NCBI GenBank assembly: GCA_946407815.1
Contig: CAMJPB010000001.1
Coordinates: 372,001 to 436,000, forward strand
Direction: 5' to 3'
From: an uncultured Caryophanales bacterium
GTDB lineage: Bacteria; Bacillota_I; Bacilli_A; RFN20; CAG-826
DNA: 64,000 bases
Shown here: one piece after another, positions 52,772-60,549 of the stretch
Layout of the letters: the number at the start of each line of letters is the position of its first letter
Numbering within the stretch: the stretch's first letter is position 1
Program-made: the position numbers and the translations under genes
Notes under the pieces: model-generated
Told to the model about the DNA's origin: nothing
The model's database searches: none
What the model saw: the letters and a program-made list of their open reading frames with translations, nothing else

Positions 52772-53174
52772 CTATGTTATTAAAGCAAAGCACGAATTAA
52801 TCGACGATATGATTGAACCAATCGTATCTGCTTTAAGAGAAGCTGAGGCCAACCCAAAAGCCGTTTATGCGATGAACTTAGTCTTAGAAGAAGTCTTAGT
52901 GAATGTTGTTAATTATGCCTATGATAATGATGATGGCACCGTTGATATATCTTATGATATAAACAAAGAAAATAGAACGGTAAAAGTCACTATTAAAGAT
53001 TCTGGAAAAGCATTCAATCCACTTGATGCACAAGATCCACCACTACATCAAAGCGCAAGCGAAAGAAAAATAGGTGGATTAGGAATTTATATAGTCAAAA
53101 ACCTTGTGGATGATATAAAATATTCACGAGTTGACGAACATAATGTTCTCGAATTTAGTAAAACTATTAGATAA
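52764..53174 (+). CDS. RsbW-like anti-sigma factor / serine kinase
   Basis: The ATG at 52764 (MNNYVIKAK) overlaps the phosphatase stop; a frame with TTG at 52743 also exists but is less likely. The 136-residue product is a GHKL kinase of the RsbW/SpoIIAB type: N-box EEVLVNVVNYAY with the Mg-binding Asn, DSGKAFNP, and GGLGIYIVKNLVD. It should bind and inhibit a sigma factor or other effector and phosphorylate the STAS protein encoded next. No sigma factor gene is present in the window, so the effector may not be a sigma factor at all. Confidence 0.9.
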   Translation: MNNYVIKAKHELIDDMIEPIVSALREAEANPKAVYAMNLVLEEVLVNVVNYAYDNDDGTVDISYDINKENRTVKVTIKDSGKAFNPLDAQDPPLHQSASERKIGGLGIYIVKNLVDDIKYSRVDEHNVLEFSKTIR

Positions 53175-53189
53175 TTGGAGGTAGGTAAA

Positions 53190-53489
53190 ATGAAAATTAG
53201 CGAAAGAAAAGAAGGCAACAAATTAATTGCAAGTGTTGAAGGTAGAATTGACACCAACACATCACCTGCTTTAAACGATTACTTCAAAGAACATCTTGAA
53301 GGCGTTCAAGAATTCGAACTTGATTTAGAGAAGGTTGATTATGTTTCTTCAGCAGGTCTTAGAGCAATTTTATTCGCTCAAAAGACAATGGAAGCTCAAA
53401 AGGGTAAAATGTGTGTTTCTCACGTATGTGACGAAGTCATGGGCACATTCGAACTTACATGCTTCACTGATATCTTAACAATTATTTAA
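53190..53489 (+). CDS. STAS anti-anti-sigma factor (RsbV-like)
   Basis: The ATG at 53190 (MKISERK) has GGAGG eight bases upstream; a TTG frame start at 53175 precedes the ribosome site and is rejected. The 99-residue product is a single STAS domain with the phosphorylation site in VDYVSSAGLRAIL. In its unphosphorylated form it would bind the RsbW-like kinase and release the kinase's client. It is the third gene of the phosphatase-kinase-STAS operon, and a strong terminator follows. Confidence 0.92.
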   Translation: MKISERKEGNKLIASVEGRIDTNTSPALNDYFKEHLEGVQEFELDLEKVDYVSSAGLRAILFAQKTMEAQKGKMCVSHVCDEVMGTFELTCFTDILTII

Positions 53490-53508
53490 TTCAAATATTT
53501 AACAAAAC

Positions 53509-53529
53509 AAGGGAGACGTAGTCTCCCTT
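53509..53529 (+). terminator. Terminator of the partner-switch operon
   Basis: AAGGGAGAC, loop GTA, GTCTCCCTT: a perfect 9-bp stem, 20 bases past the STAS stop, followed by TCATTTT. Confidence 0.88.
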
Positions 53530-53784
53530 TCATTTTGCCAAAAGAAAAACGCCCGCAGAGGATGACGGACGTTTTAATGGGGTTTTACTTATCTACTTTT
53601 TTAAGCCTCGTTTAGCTTCCTCTATTGTTTTATATACATTAGCCTCGTGGACTTCTGTAAACCTAAGATTGGTCTTGAGTAACAAGACGATATTGTGATG
53701 TTTCTTCACTTAATGCATCATACACTAGTCAGTGCCACAAAAGTGCCACACACGAAAAATTAAACAAAAATAGGTTAAAAAATA
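53530..53784. other. Gene-poor stretch with a second hairpin and short repeats
   Basis: A second hairpin at 53546-53575 (AAAACG.CCG pairing with CGG.CGTTTT) resembles the terminator at 10262-10290. GTGCCACA occurs twice near 53731-53752. A 38-codon frame with GTG start runs on the minus strand from 53709 to 53593 (ends EEAKRGLKK, stop) but has no ribosome site, so I do not call it a gene. Confidence 0.5.
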
Positions 53785-53812
53785 TTAACAAGTAAATACG
53801 GGGTGCTATAAT
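53785..53812 (+). promoter_or_regulatory. Promoter of the flavin oxidoreductase gene
   Basis: TTAACA, 16 bases, TATAAT, 30 bases above the ATG. Confidence 0.75.
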
Positions 53813-53842
53813 TTTAGTGTCTATTTAGTAAGGAGAAAAATA

Positions 53843-55303
53843 ATGGCTAAAACTGACGCAAGAATTTGCATTATCGGTGGCGGACCAGCTGGTCTTTCTG
53901 CTGCCATGTATCTTGAAAAGAAGGGCTACTCTAACTACGTTATTTATGAAAAATTAAACAAGGTTGGCGGTAAAGCCTGGTCACCAAAAATTAAAGTCAA
54001 ACATAATGGTGTCGAAGAAGAAAGAAGTTTCGAAACAGGCGCTATTATGGGTGCAATTACTTACCACGCTGTAAGCGAAATGGAAGAATTCGGTGGTTAT
54101 TATCACAAAGGTCCAGACTTCAAAGCAGGCGAACCAAATATGAGAAGAGAATTCCGTAAAGCCACTGGTGAAGTTGATCATCCATTTGAACCAAAAGTTG
54201 ACTTCTCATTTAAAAAACTCACTGGTTTGTTAAAACTTAAGAAACAAATGAAGAAGTTAAATAAATTAATGCAAACCAAATATGTTGGTTACGATTGTTA
54301 TGGACATTTAGGCGTTGCCAAAGGTGAATACTATGGTATCTCCAAAGGTGTCGAAGGTCATTGTGGCGCAACTAAGGAAAACTCATTCCCTAACTACATT
54401 AAAGGTGTTAACCCAAATCTAAAAGATTTGGCACTTCCATTCTCTGAGTTCTGTAAACTTAATGGAGTTGAAGAAGTTCAAAGAATTTGGATCGCTCCAT
54501 TTACATCATTTGGTTATGGTTTCTTTGATGAAATCCCAACCGCTCTTGTTATGAAATATCTTGATGTTACCACCGCTTTAGAGTTCGTTAATATGAGACT
54601 CTGGACATGGCAAGATGGTACTCAACAAATTTATGAGCACGTTAATAAAAAACTTAAACACCCAGCTGTTTTAGAAACAGAAGTTGTTAAAGTTGAACGT
54701 CCAGAAGGCAAAGTCTTAGTTACTGTAAAGGGTAAAGATGGAAAAGAAACAACAGAAGAATTTGATAAGCTCGTTGTTACTACACCACTTGATTACTTTG
54801 CAAACTATGCAGACGCAACCAAGGAAGAAAAAGAATTATTCTCCAAGATCATCCACGAAAGATATTGCGATTATATCGCAACATTCCCAGAAGGAAAGAG
54901 CCCAGTTATCTCTGGTTACCTTGTTGAGAACATGGTTCCTGAAAAACTTGGTCATGCCATGGTTTACTACAATAGATGGGAAAATCTTGGTAATGATTGT
55001 CCATGTACAGTCTACGCACTTGCTAACCACACTGGTTCAAAAGATATCGATTATGATGTCGTTATGAAGACAATGGATGAAGACATGAAGAAAGTTGGCT
55101 TCCCAATCAAAGAGAAACTCTTTGCACAAGAAGTTTACTATTGTCCACATGTCTCTGCTCAAGACTACGCAGATGGTTGGTATGATAAGTTAGAAGCCTT
55201 ACAAGGCACAAAGAACACATTCTATGCTGGTGAAATTATTTCATTCGGTGATATGGAAGATACATGTGCTGCTTCTAAAGATATCATTGGTAGATTCTTC
55301 TAA
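53843..55303 (+). CDS. FAD-dependent amine oxidase-like oxidoreductase
   Basis: A 486-residue flavoprotein with AAGGAG before the ATG. The N-terminal dinucleotide fold ICIIGGGPAGLSAAMYLEKK, then VIYEKLNKVGGKAW, is the FAD-binding pattern of the NAD(P)-binding/amine-oxidase superfamily. The C-terminal TFYAGEIISFGDMEDTCAAS closes the FAD site as in that family. The middle is a long substrate domain with no clear close relative. It could oxidise an amine or desaturate a product of the neighbouring A-T-C synthetase; that link rests only on position. It has its own promoter and terminator. Confidence 0.82.
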   Translation: MAKTDARICIIGGGPAGLSAAMYLEKKGYSNYVIYEKLNKVGGKAWSPKIKVKHNGVEEERSFETGAIMGAITYHAVSEMEEFGGYYHKGPDFKAGEPNMRREFRKATGEVDHPFEPKVDFSFKKLTGLLKLKKQMKKLNKLMQTKYVGYDCYGHLGVAKGEYYGISKGVEGHCGATKENSFPNYIKGVNPNLKDLALPFSEFCKLNGVEEVQRIWIAPFTSFGYGFFDEIPTALVMKYLDVTTALEFVNMRLWTWQDGTQQIYEHVNKKLKHPAVLETEVVKVERPEGKVLVTVKGKDGKETTEEFDKLVVTTPLDYFANYADATKEEKELFSKIIHERYCDYIATFPEGKSPVISGYLVENMVPEKLGHAMVYYNRWENLGNDCPCTVYALANHTGSKDIDYDVVMKTMDEDMKKVGFPIKEKLFAQEVYYCPHVSAQDYADGWYDKLEALQGTKNTFYAGEIISFGDMEDTCAASKDIIGRFF

Positions 55304-55317
55304 AACTAAAATTTAAC

Positions 55318-55346
55318 AAAAGGCTCCTATAAAATAGGAGTCTTTT
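55318..55346 (+). terminator. Terminator of the flavin oxidoreductase gene
   Basis: GGCTCCTAT, loop AAA, ATAGGAGTC with flanking A and T tracts, 15 bases past the stop. Confidence 0.9.
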
Positions 55347-55382
55347 TATTTCTAATATTTTTGTTTCAGAATATATTTTTAA

Positions 55383-55566
55383 TCAATCGACTACATTTGT
55401 AGTCACTTCATCTAGTTGTTTTAATCAGTCGGCTATAAATTGTAGCCACCTCATTTTGTGTTTCTTTTCAGTTGGCGACAAATCGTCACCGACTCATCAT
55501 AATCAACTGGTAACATTTTGTTACCGATTCGCCCTTATCAACTGGTGACAAAATGTCACCGATTCG
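55383..55566. repeat. Array of five covarying palindromes
   Basis: Hairpins at 55389-55404, 55431-55447, 55474-55490, 55509-55525 and 55544-55560, starting 42, 43, 35 and 35 bases apart. First arms are GACTACA, GGCTATA, GGCGACA, GGTAACA and GGTGACA; the second arms mostly change to keep pairing. Flanks are related too (ATCAAC before, GATTCG or ACTCA after). The array is non-coding as a whole, but on the minus strand the units read ESVTFCHQL, ESVTKCYQL and ESVTICRQLK, resembling ELSPFCGQLK, the BRO-N segment encoded by the intragenic palindrome at 16320-16344. It lies directly downstream of the PIN toxin gene. Confidence 0.85.
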
Positions 55567-55571
55567 ATAAA

Positions 55572-55964
55572 TTAAAATAACTCTATATAACCAAGTCCGA
55601 ATGACTTAAGCTTTTCATCATGTGTAATCAAACGCATATTATGTGCTGCACTTAAACATACAAGCATTTGATCAAACGGATCTTTATGAGCACTTAAATC
55701 ATTCTGGTCATACACTGATACAGAATCTAAATTTAGTGATAAGAAAATATAACCGGCTCTCATCGCATAATCTCTAATTTGTGTTGCGCTATAAGGCATT
55801 TGTTGAGGTTTATTTTTATGTTTTATAGCTATTTCCCAAAGAGAAATCGCAGATACATAAATTTGGTTATTTTCATCAATAATGGCATTTCTTATTGCCA
55901 AAGGCAATCTTGGGGAATCTTCTAATGCCCAAATTAAAACATGAGTATCTAATAATATCTTCAT
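55572..55964 (-). CDS. PIN-domain toxin (VapC-like ribonuclease)
   Basis: The ATG at 55964 (MKILLDTHVLIWALE) is used; a TTG two codons upstream is less likely. The 130-residue product is a PIN domain with the acidic residues in LLDTHV, SLWEIAIK and KDPFDQMLV, which bind metal for RNA cleavage. The DTHVLIWAL start is typical of the VapC subgroup paired with Phd/YefM antitoxins. It follows the antitoxin stop at once, so the two are translationally coupled. An array of five palindromes lies just past its stop. Confidence 0.92.
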   Translation of the reverse strand: MKILLDTHVLIWALEDSPRLPLAIRNAIIDENNQIYVSAISLWEIAIKHKNKPQQMPYSATQIRDYAMRAGYIFLSLNLDSVSVYDQNDLSAHKDPFDQMLVCLSAAHNMRLITHDEKLKSFGLGYIELF

Positions 55965-55966
55965 AA

Positions 55967-56200
55967 TCAAATACCAAAGTCTTCGATTGGAATTGCATTA
56001 AATTCTTCAAGAGAAATATCAAATCCAGACATTTCTTTTTTTGCTATTCCAACTCGTTTTGAATTTTTCTTTGTAATAGGAGTAATCTGAACTACTGGGG
56101 TTCCATTTTTTGATACGATAACTATATCTTCTTTTCCATCCAAAATTAGTTGCACAATTTTAGAAAAATTCGTTTTTGTTTCATAAATGCTTAGTTCCAT
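55967..56200 (-). CDS. Phd/YefM-family antitoxin
   Basis: The ATG at 56200 (MELSIYETKTN) has CAGGT seven bases upstream; a longer frame to 56302 runs through the promoter and is rejected. The 77-residue product has the Phd/YefM DNA-binding fold (SIYETKTNFSKIVQLILDGK, then IVIVSKNGTPVVQI) and a C-terminal tail (MSGFDISLEEFNAIPIEDFG) that would wrap the toxin. It should neutralise the PIN toxin and repress its own promoter. It ends in TGA, which supports the standard code. Confidence 0.9.
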   Translation of the reverse strand: MELSIYETKTNFSKIVQLILDGKEDIVIVSKNGTPVVQITPITKKNSKRVGIAKKEMSGFDISLEEFNAIPIEDFGI

Positions 56201-56213
56201 AAATTTACCTGCC

Positions 56214-56228
56214 TGACTAGTCTGGTCA
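56214..56228. promoter_or_regulatory. Candidate operator of the toxin-antitoxin operon
   Basis: TGACTAGTCTGGTCA: an imperfect palindrome with GACTAGTC at one side, 14 bases above the antitoxin ATG and beside AT-rich -10-like sequence (TTATAT, minus strand). Phd/YefM antitoxins bind such sites. Confidence 0.5.
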
Positions 56229-56474
56229 ACTTTATAATATAACATATTATTGAAATTGTCTAGCAAGTAATTAAAAAAGGCATTTTTAAGGCGCGCCACC
56301 ACTTCTAGGACAGTGTTTAAGGTCTCTGGCCCGACTAATGGGGAGGTCTTTTAATGCCTCCCACCCCTCTTGACAACTATAGTATATAAAGTAAAACTTT
56401 AATTCTGAATAATGATTCCAGTAATTTTCTTTTTTAAGCAGTGTTTCAAACGTTCTTCCGTTGGGCCAAACAAA
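56229..56474. other. Gene-free stretch with a GGGAGG/CCTCCC hairpin
   Basis: GGGAGG (56341-56346) and CCTCCC (56357-56362) form a stem over a 10-base loop in a locally G+C-rich patch (about 56285-56375) that stands out from its surroundings. A minus-strand frame here (about 65 codons) has no ribosome site. The patch may be a relic of a structured RNA or of foreign DNA; I recognise none. Confidence 0.4.
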
Positions 56475-56495
56475 AAACCACACATTGTGTGGTTT
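56475..56495 (-). terminator. Terminator after tRNA-Arg
   Basis: AAACCACAC, loop ATT, GTGTGGTTT: a perfect 9-bp stem, 10 bases past the tRNA 3' end, followed by TTTGTTTGG on the minus strand. Confidence 0.85.
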
Positions 56496-56505
56496 AATTG
56501 TCTAA

Positions 56506-56582
<77 letters not shown>

Positions 56583-56634
56583 AGCGACTTATAATATATG
56601 TTTTTTTATAAAAAATTTCAATAAAGAAGTTACA

Positions 56635-59130
56635 TTACTTGTAAACAATTAAAGTTTCATAAGGGATAAGGGCGGTTGAATTAGATAACTCCTTATGTGG
56701 ATTAATAGTGTCTAAATATAATTTATAGCCTCTTAGATCAACAATTAGAGGTTTACCCTGTCTTAGTCCATTGACATGAATTATCAAGTATTTGCGGCCG
56801 GTTTTTAAATCTCCAACTTCATAAGAAATATTATTTGGGAGAGTCTCATCTACTTTTAATAAATGATTGATATTCTTATCTAAACCTAAATCGGAAGTAT
56901 TTTGTTTTAACCAAATAAGTTTTTGATAGTTTTTGAACATGTCGTAATTCTCAAGTTTTAAAGAATAATCAAGTTCGTTAATTTCATAAGATGCGTTATA
57001 TGAGTTTTCGCATCCTTTTTTACTTCTAAGGAATTCTTCACCTGCTAAAATAAAGGAAATTCCGTTACTTGTTAAAACTATCGAATTTGCGAGCATTGCT
57101 ACACGTTTGATGACTTTTTTGTCAGTTATGCCATCAAATTTTAGCCTATCGAACAAAGTTCGATTATCGTGGCAAGAAACGTAGATAACAATCTTATTTG
57201 GATCTAAAACGTCTCCTGTTGTGCCTTTAACACCCTCAATAACACGTTTTTGATCTTCAACGCATGGAGAGGTTGAATTAACACACCAACCAGCACTTTC
57301 TAAATTTGTGGAAGTTCTTACTAAGGCATCTCTAGTTGTGTCAGAGAAGAAACCATAACCTTCAAATTGGTTAGCGTTTCCCTTGTTCGCTGACTTATCA
57401 TAAGGAAGCATTGATTTATCCGCAGCCCAAGGTTCTCCATAAATAACGATGTTCTTATCGTAGTCATGAAGAGCTTTAGCGAGTAAGTTCATTGTTTCGA
57501 TGTCATGAATTGCCATTAAATCGAATCTAAAACCACCAAGTTTGTATTCCTTTGCCCAGAATAAAACTGATTCGATCATGAATTTTCTAAACATTGGCAT
57601 GTCTGAAGCAGTTTCGTTTCCGCATCCAGATGCATTTGAGAAAATGCCATGTCTAGAATATCTAAAGTAATAACCAGGCACTAAAACGTCAAAATTTGAA
57701 CCTGCCGCAGCATAAACGTGGTTATAGACAACGTCCATGATGATATTTATTCCAGCGTCGTGGTATATTTTGACTAAGGTTTTAAATTCTTGGATACGAA
57801 CTTCTCCATCGTAAGGATTAGTAGAATATCCGCCTTCTAAAACATTGTAATTTAGTGGGTTGTAGCCCCAGTTAAATTGCATGTCTCTTTCTTCGTTTGT
57901 TTGGTCAAAAATTGGGAGCAATTGAACAGCGTTTACGCCAAGCTCTTTTATGTTATCAAAACCAGTCGAAACTCTGCGTCCATTTTCCTCATAAAAAGTA
58001 CCTTCAAGTGCGGCACCCAAATAGGTGCGTTGGAGCTTCAAATTTTTAGGGTCATTTGACCATGTTTTTGAGGAGGTTAAATCAGCGATGTGAGTCTCAT
58101 AGACTGTTAGATGAGTAGGTGAGTACTCGTGTATCTTAATTTCTCTTAGATTTTCACCACCAATTTGGTCAAAATCAACTACCATTCCTCTTATGCCGTT
58201 GACACCTGCACTCTTGGCGTAAATATCGGCGATCTCTCTATCTTTGTAGACGTCATTAGTGACAACGTATGTATAGTAAAATCCATGGAAATTCCCGGGA
58301 ATTTTCGCGAAAAATACACCATTTTCCTGCTTTTCCATTTCCTTTTCAAGATAGACATCATCACTACCTTTTTTAGCGTCAATTTCGGTTGGAGTCCCGC
58401 ATTTATAGAGCCTTAAAATGACTTTTCTTGAGACTGGTGACCAGACTCTAAAAATAGTCTCTTTTTTATTACAAATTGCACCTAATTCTTCGTCTAAAGC
58501 ATTGTATTTTTTCTCAAATTTTTCGGTTTTATAGAGGTCAGAAAAACGCACTCTTCTACGAGCGATTTTATCGCCTTTTGTAAGCTTAATTTCGACCCTA
58601 TAATCTGAGTCTAAAGAGATGTCATTTTCAAGCTCAAAAGTGAAGTAAAATTCGCCCTTTCCAAATGACTTTTTTAGGATACTATTTCCGTCTTTTAAAA
58701 TAGTAATTTCTTTGAACGAATCATAGGTTTTTACACCTACTGTTTTCCAGTCTAAAAACTTTGCAAAAACGAATGGATTTATACGTTCAAAATCTTCACT
58801 TTTATATAGTTCATTGTCATCTTGTTTTAAATAGATGTGATAGTCTCCATTTTTATCTGGATCCATCTTATAAAACTTAATGATTTTATCATAACCATCT
58901 TTTTTCCAAGAATCTGTGCCTTTTACAATTAAGCCTAAGTTATTAAAAGTCACTAATTTTGACCAATTTGATAAAGGTAGAGTTGCAGTAATACCATACT
59001 TATCTTCCCCATTGAATTCGTATTGTTTACCCATTCTTTGTGGAATTTCCCATAACCAAAGAGACCAACCTTTATAGTCGGCCTTTTTGCGGTGATAGTG
59101 AATAACTACATTTCTTGGTTGTATTTCCAT
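56635..59130 (-). CDS. pulA: Type I pullulanase (glycogen/alpha-glucan debranching)
   Basis: An 831-residue cytosolic enzyme (no signal peptide). It starts with a CBM41/PUD-like starch-binding region (VVIHYHRKKADYKGWSLWLW), followed by a CBM48-like domain (IFRVWSPVSRKVILRLY) and a GH13 catalytic barrel. Typical motifs are NWGYNPLNYNVLEGGYSTNP (the type I pullulanase YNWGYDP signature), DVVYNHV, GFRFDLMAIHD with the nucleophile Asp, and IYGEPWAA with the acid/base Glu. It hydrolyses alpha-1,6 branches left after phosphorylase action. The ATG overlaps the malQ stop (TAATG), so the genes are coupled. Confidence 0.93.
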   Translation of the reverse strand: MEIQPRNVVIHYHRKKADYKGWSLWLWEIPQRMGKQYEFNGEDKYGITATLPLSNWSKLVTFNNLGLIVKGTDSWKKDGYDKIIKFYKMDPDKNGDYHIYLKQDDNELYKSEDFERINPFVFAKFLDWKTVGVKTYDSFKEITILKDGNSILKKSFGKGEFYFTFELENDISLDSDYRVEIKLTKGDKIARRRVRFSDLYKTEKFEKKYNALDEELGAICNKKETIFRVWSPVSRKVILRLYKCGTPTEIDAKKGSDDVYLEKEMEKQENGVFFAKIPGNFHGFYYTYVVTNDVYKDREIADIYAKSAGVNGIRGMVVDFDQIGGENLREIKIHEYSPTHLTVYETHIADLTSSKTWSNDPKNLKLQRTYLGAALEGTFYEENGRRVSTGFDNIKELGVNAVQLLPIFDQTNEERDMQFNWGYNPLNYNVLEGGYSTNPYDGEVRIQEFKTLVKIYHDAGINIIMDVVYNHVYAAAGSNFDVLVPGYYFRYSRHGIFSNASGCGNETASDMPMFRKFMIESVLFWAKEYKLGGFRFDLMAIHDIETMNLLAKALHDYDKNIVIYGEPWAADKSMLPYDKSANKGNANQFEGYGFFSDTTRDALVRTSTNLESAGWCVNSTSPCVEDQKRVIEGVKGTTGDVLDPNKIVIYVSCHDNRTLFDRLKFDGITDKKVIKRVAMLANSIVLTSNGISFILAGEEFLRSKKGCENSYNASYEINELDYSLKLENYDMFKNYQKLIWLKQNTSDLGLDKNINHLLKVDETLPNNISYEVGDLKTGRKYLIIHVNGLRQGKPLIVDLRGYKLYLDTINPHKELSNSTALIPYETLIVYK

Positions 59131-60545
59131 TAATAAAATCTATTAAGTGCTCTTTTAAACTTCTTAAAATCAATTAATTTGAAGGTCCAGTTAACTTCGT
59201 TAACTTTTCCTGGTTCATTCATACGGTGAGTCTTGTTTAGGCAAAGTAAATCAGAGGCTGAAACAACCACCAATTTTTCTTTTCTTTGAAGGGCGTAGCT
59301 CACTAATTGTTCAGTTAAGTTTTTGCCTTTCATTCCTAACTCATTCATACGATTTTGTAAATCAAACTTCTGTCTCCAAGTTAACTTTGTAGTCCACTCT
59401 AAAAGAGTTTCGTTATCATGGGTAGAAGTATAATAAATCATGTTTTCGACTTCTAAGTGATGCCCATCGATTTCATCATCAAAGATGGTGAATTCAAGTT
59501 CTCTCATACCTGGAAGATTAAACGCATCTCTAAGTGTCAAAACTTCTGGACGAAGATCACCAAGGTCTTCAACAATTAAGTTAATATCAGGATACTTCTC
59601 ATAGAGAAGTTTGAAGAATCCATAACCATCTGGATAGCACCACTTACCATCAACTGCGGTTGGGCAATCCGGATTAATTGACCAATAAGAGTCAAACGCT
59701 CTAAAGTGGTCTAAACGAACGATATCGTAGAATTTGGAAGCAAAATAAAGTCGATCCATCATTGCTTTAAATTCGTGTTTACCTAAGTAAGCCCAGTTCC
59801 AAATTGGGTTGCCCCATCTTTGTCCGTCCTTACTAAAGTAATCTGGTGGTACGCCAGCGATTCTAGTTGGCTGCCATTGGTCATCGAGCATAAATGACTC
59901 TCTATGGAAGTAGACGTCACTACTATCATAGCCAACATAGAAAGGAACATCTCCAACGATTTCAATACCGTTTTTATTAGCGTATTTTCTAATATGATTC
60001 CATTCTTCAAAAAGAATCATTTGAGCGAATGCATGTTTCTCAACAAGATAGACAAAGCCGTCCATATTGTCTTCTTTATTTATCTTCCATTCGCTCCAGC
60101 TAACTCCACCATTTAATTCCTTTAAAGAGATGAATTCAGCGTACTCTCTAACGTATGGGTTATCATCAATGAATTTTCTTAAAATCTCCAGGTTTTTGTG
60201 GGTTTTTTTGAATTTTTCGAATGCTTCATAGATAGCTTTTTCTTTAATACTTCTTGCTAATTCATAGTTAGTTCTAGCTCTAGATCTAACCTTATTAACG
60301 CGACCAATTAAGCCTCTTTTTTGAAGGTCTTCAATTGAGATATAAATCTCATCAAAAGTGAATGACGAAAAAGGTTGATATGGTGAGTGACCATAACCAA
60401 TTGGATTAAGTGGCAAGATTTGCCAAACATCAATCTTTTTCTTTTTTAAAATTTGGATGAAATCAAATGATTCATCTGAGAAGTCTCCACATCCATACTT
60501 TCCTGGTAAAGAAGAGACTGCAAGTAAAATTCCCCGTTTTCCCAT
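59130..60545 (-). CDS. malQ: 4-alpha-glucanotransferase (amylomaltase)
   Basis: A 471-residue GH77 enzyme, slightly shorter than the usual 490-500. The start RGILLAVSSLPGKYGCGDFS, the nucleophile region VRLDHFRAFDSYW, the acid/base Glu in LIVEDLGDL and STHDNETLLEW all match amylomaltases. It joins short malto-oligosaccharides released during glycogen breakdown into longer chains for the phosphorylase. It begins four bases after glgP and overlaps pulA. Confidence 0.95.
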   Translation of the reverse strand: MGKRGILLAVSSLPGKYGCGDFSDESFDFIQILKKKKIDVWQILPLNPIGYGHSPYQPFSSFTFDEIYISIEDLQKRGLIGRVNKVRSRARTNYELARSIKEKAIYEAFEKFKKTHKNLEILRKFIDDNPYVREYAEFISLKELNGGVSWSEWKINKEDNMDGFVYLVEKHAFAQMILFEEWNHIRKYANKNGIEIVGDVPFYVGYDSSDVYFHRESFMLDDQWQPTRIAGVPPDYFSKDGQRWGNPIWNWAYLGKHEFKAMMDRLYFASKFYDIVRLDHFRAFDSYWSINPDCPTAVDGKWCYPDGYGFFKLLYEKYPDINLIVEDLGDLRPEVLTLRDAFNLPGMRELEFTIFDDEIDGHHLEVENMIYYTSTHDNETLLEWTTKLTWRQKFDLQNRMNELGMKGKNLTEQLVSYALQRKEKLVVVSASDLLCLNKTHRMNEPGKVNEVNWTFKLIDFKKFKRALNRFY

Positions 60546-60549
60546 AGTT

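Noticed and set aside
53590-53760. Remnant of a phage integrase gene
   Set aside because: The GTGCCACA repeats and a 38-codon frame suggested an integrase end, but no recombinase motif can be read in any frame.
55383-55566. Type III toxin-antitoxin RNA repeats or a CRISPR array
   Set aside because: The units differ in sequence and spacing, there is no ToxN-like protein, and the adjacent toxin is a PIN protein with a protein antitoxin. CRISPR spacers or cas genes are also absent.
56286-56483. 65-codon minus-strand frame between the antitoxin and tRNA-Arg
   Set aside because: No ribosome site; it crosses the GGGAGG/CCTCCC hairpin and part of the tRNA terminator.
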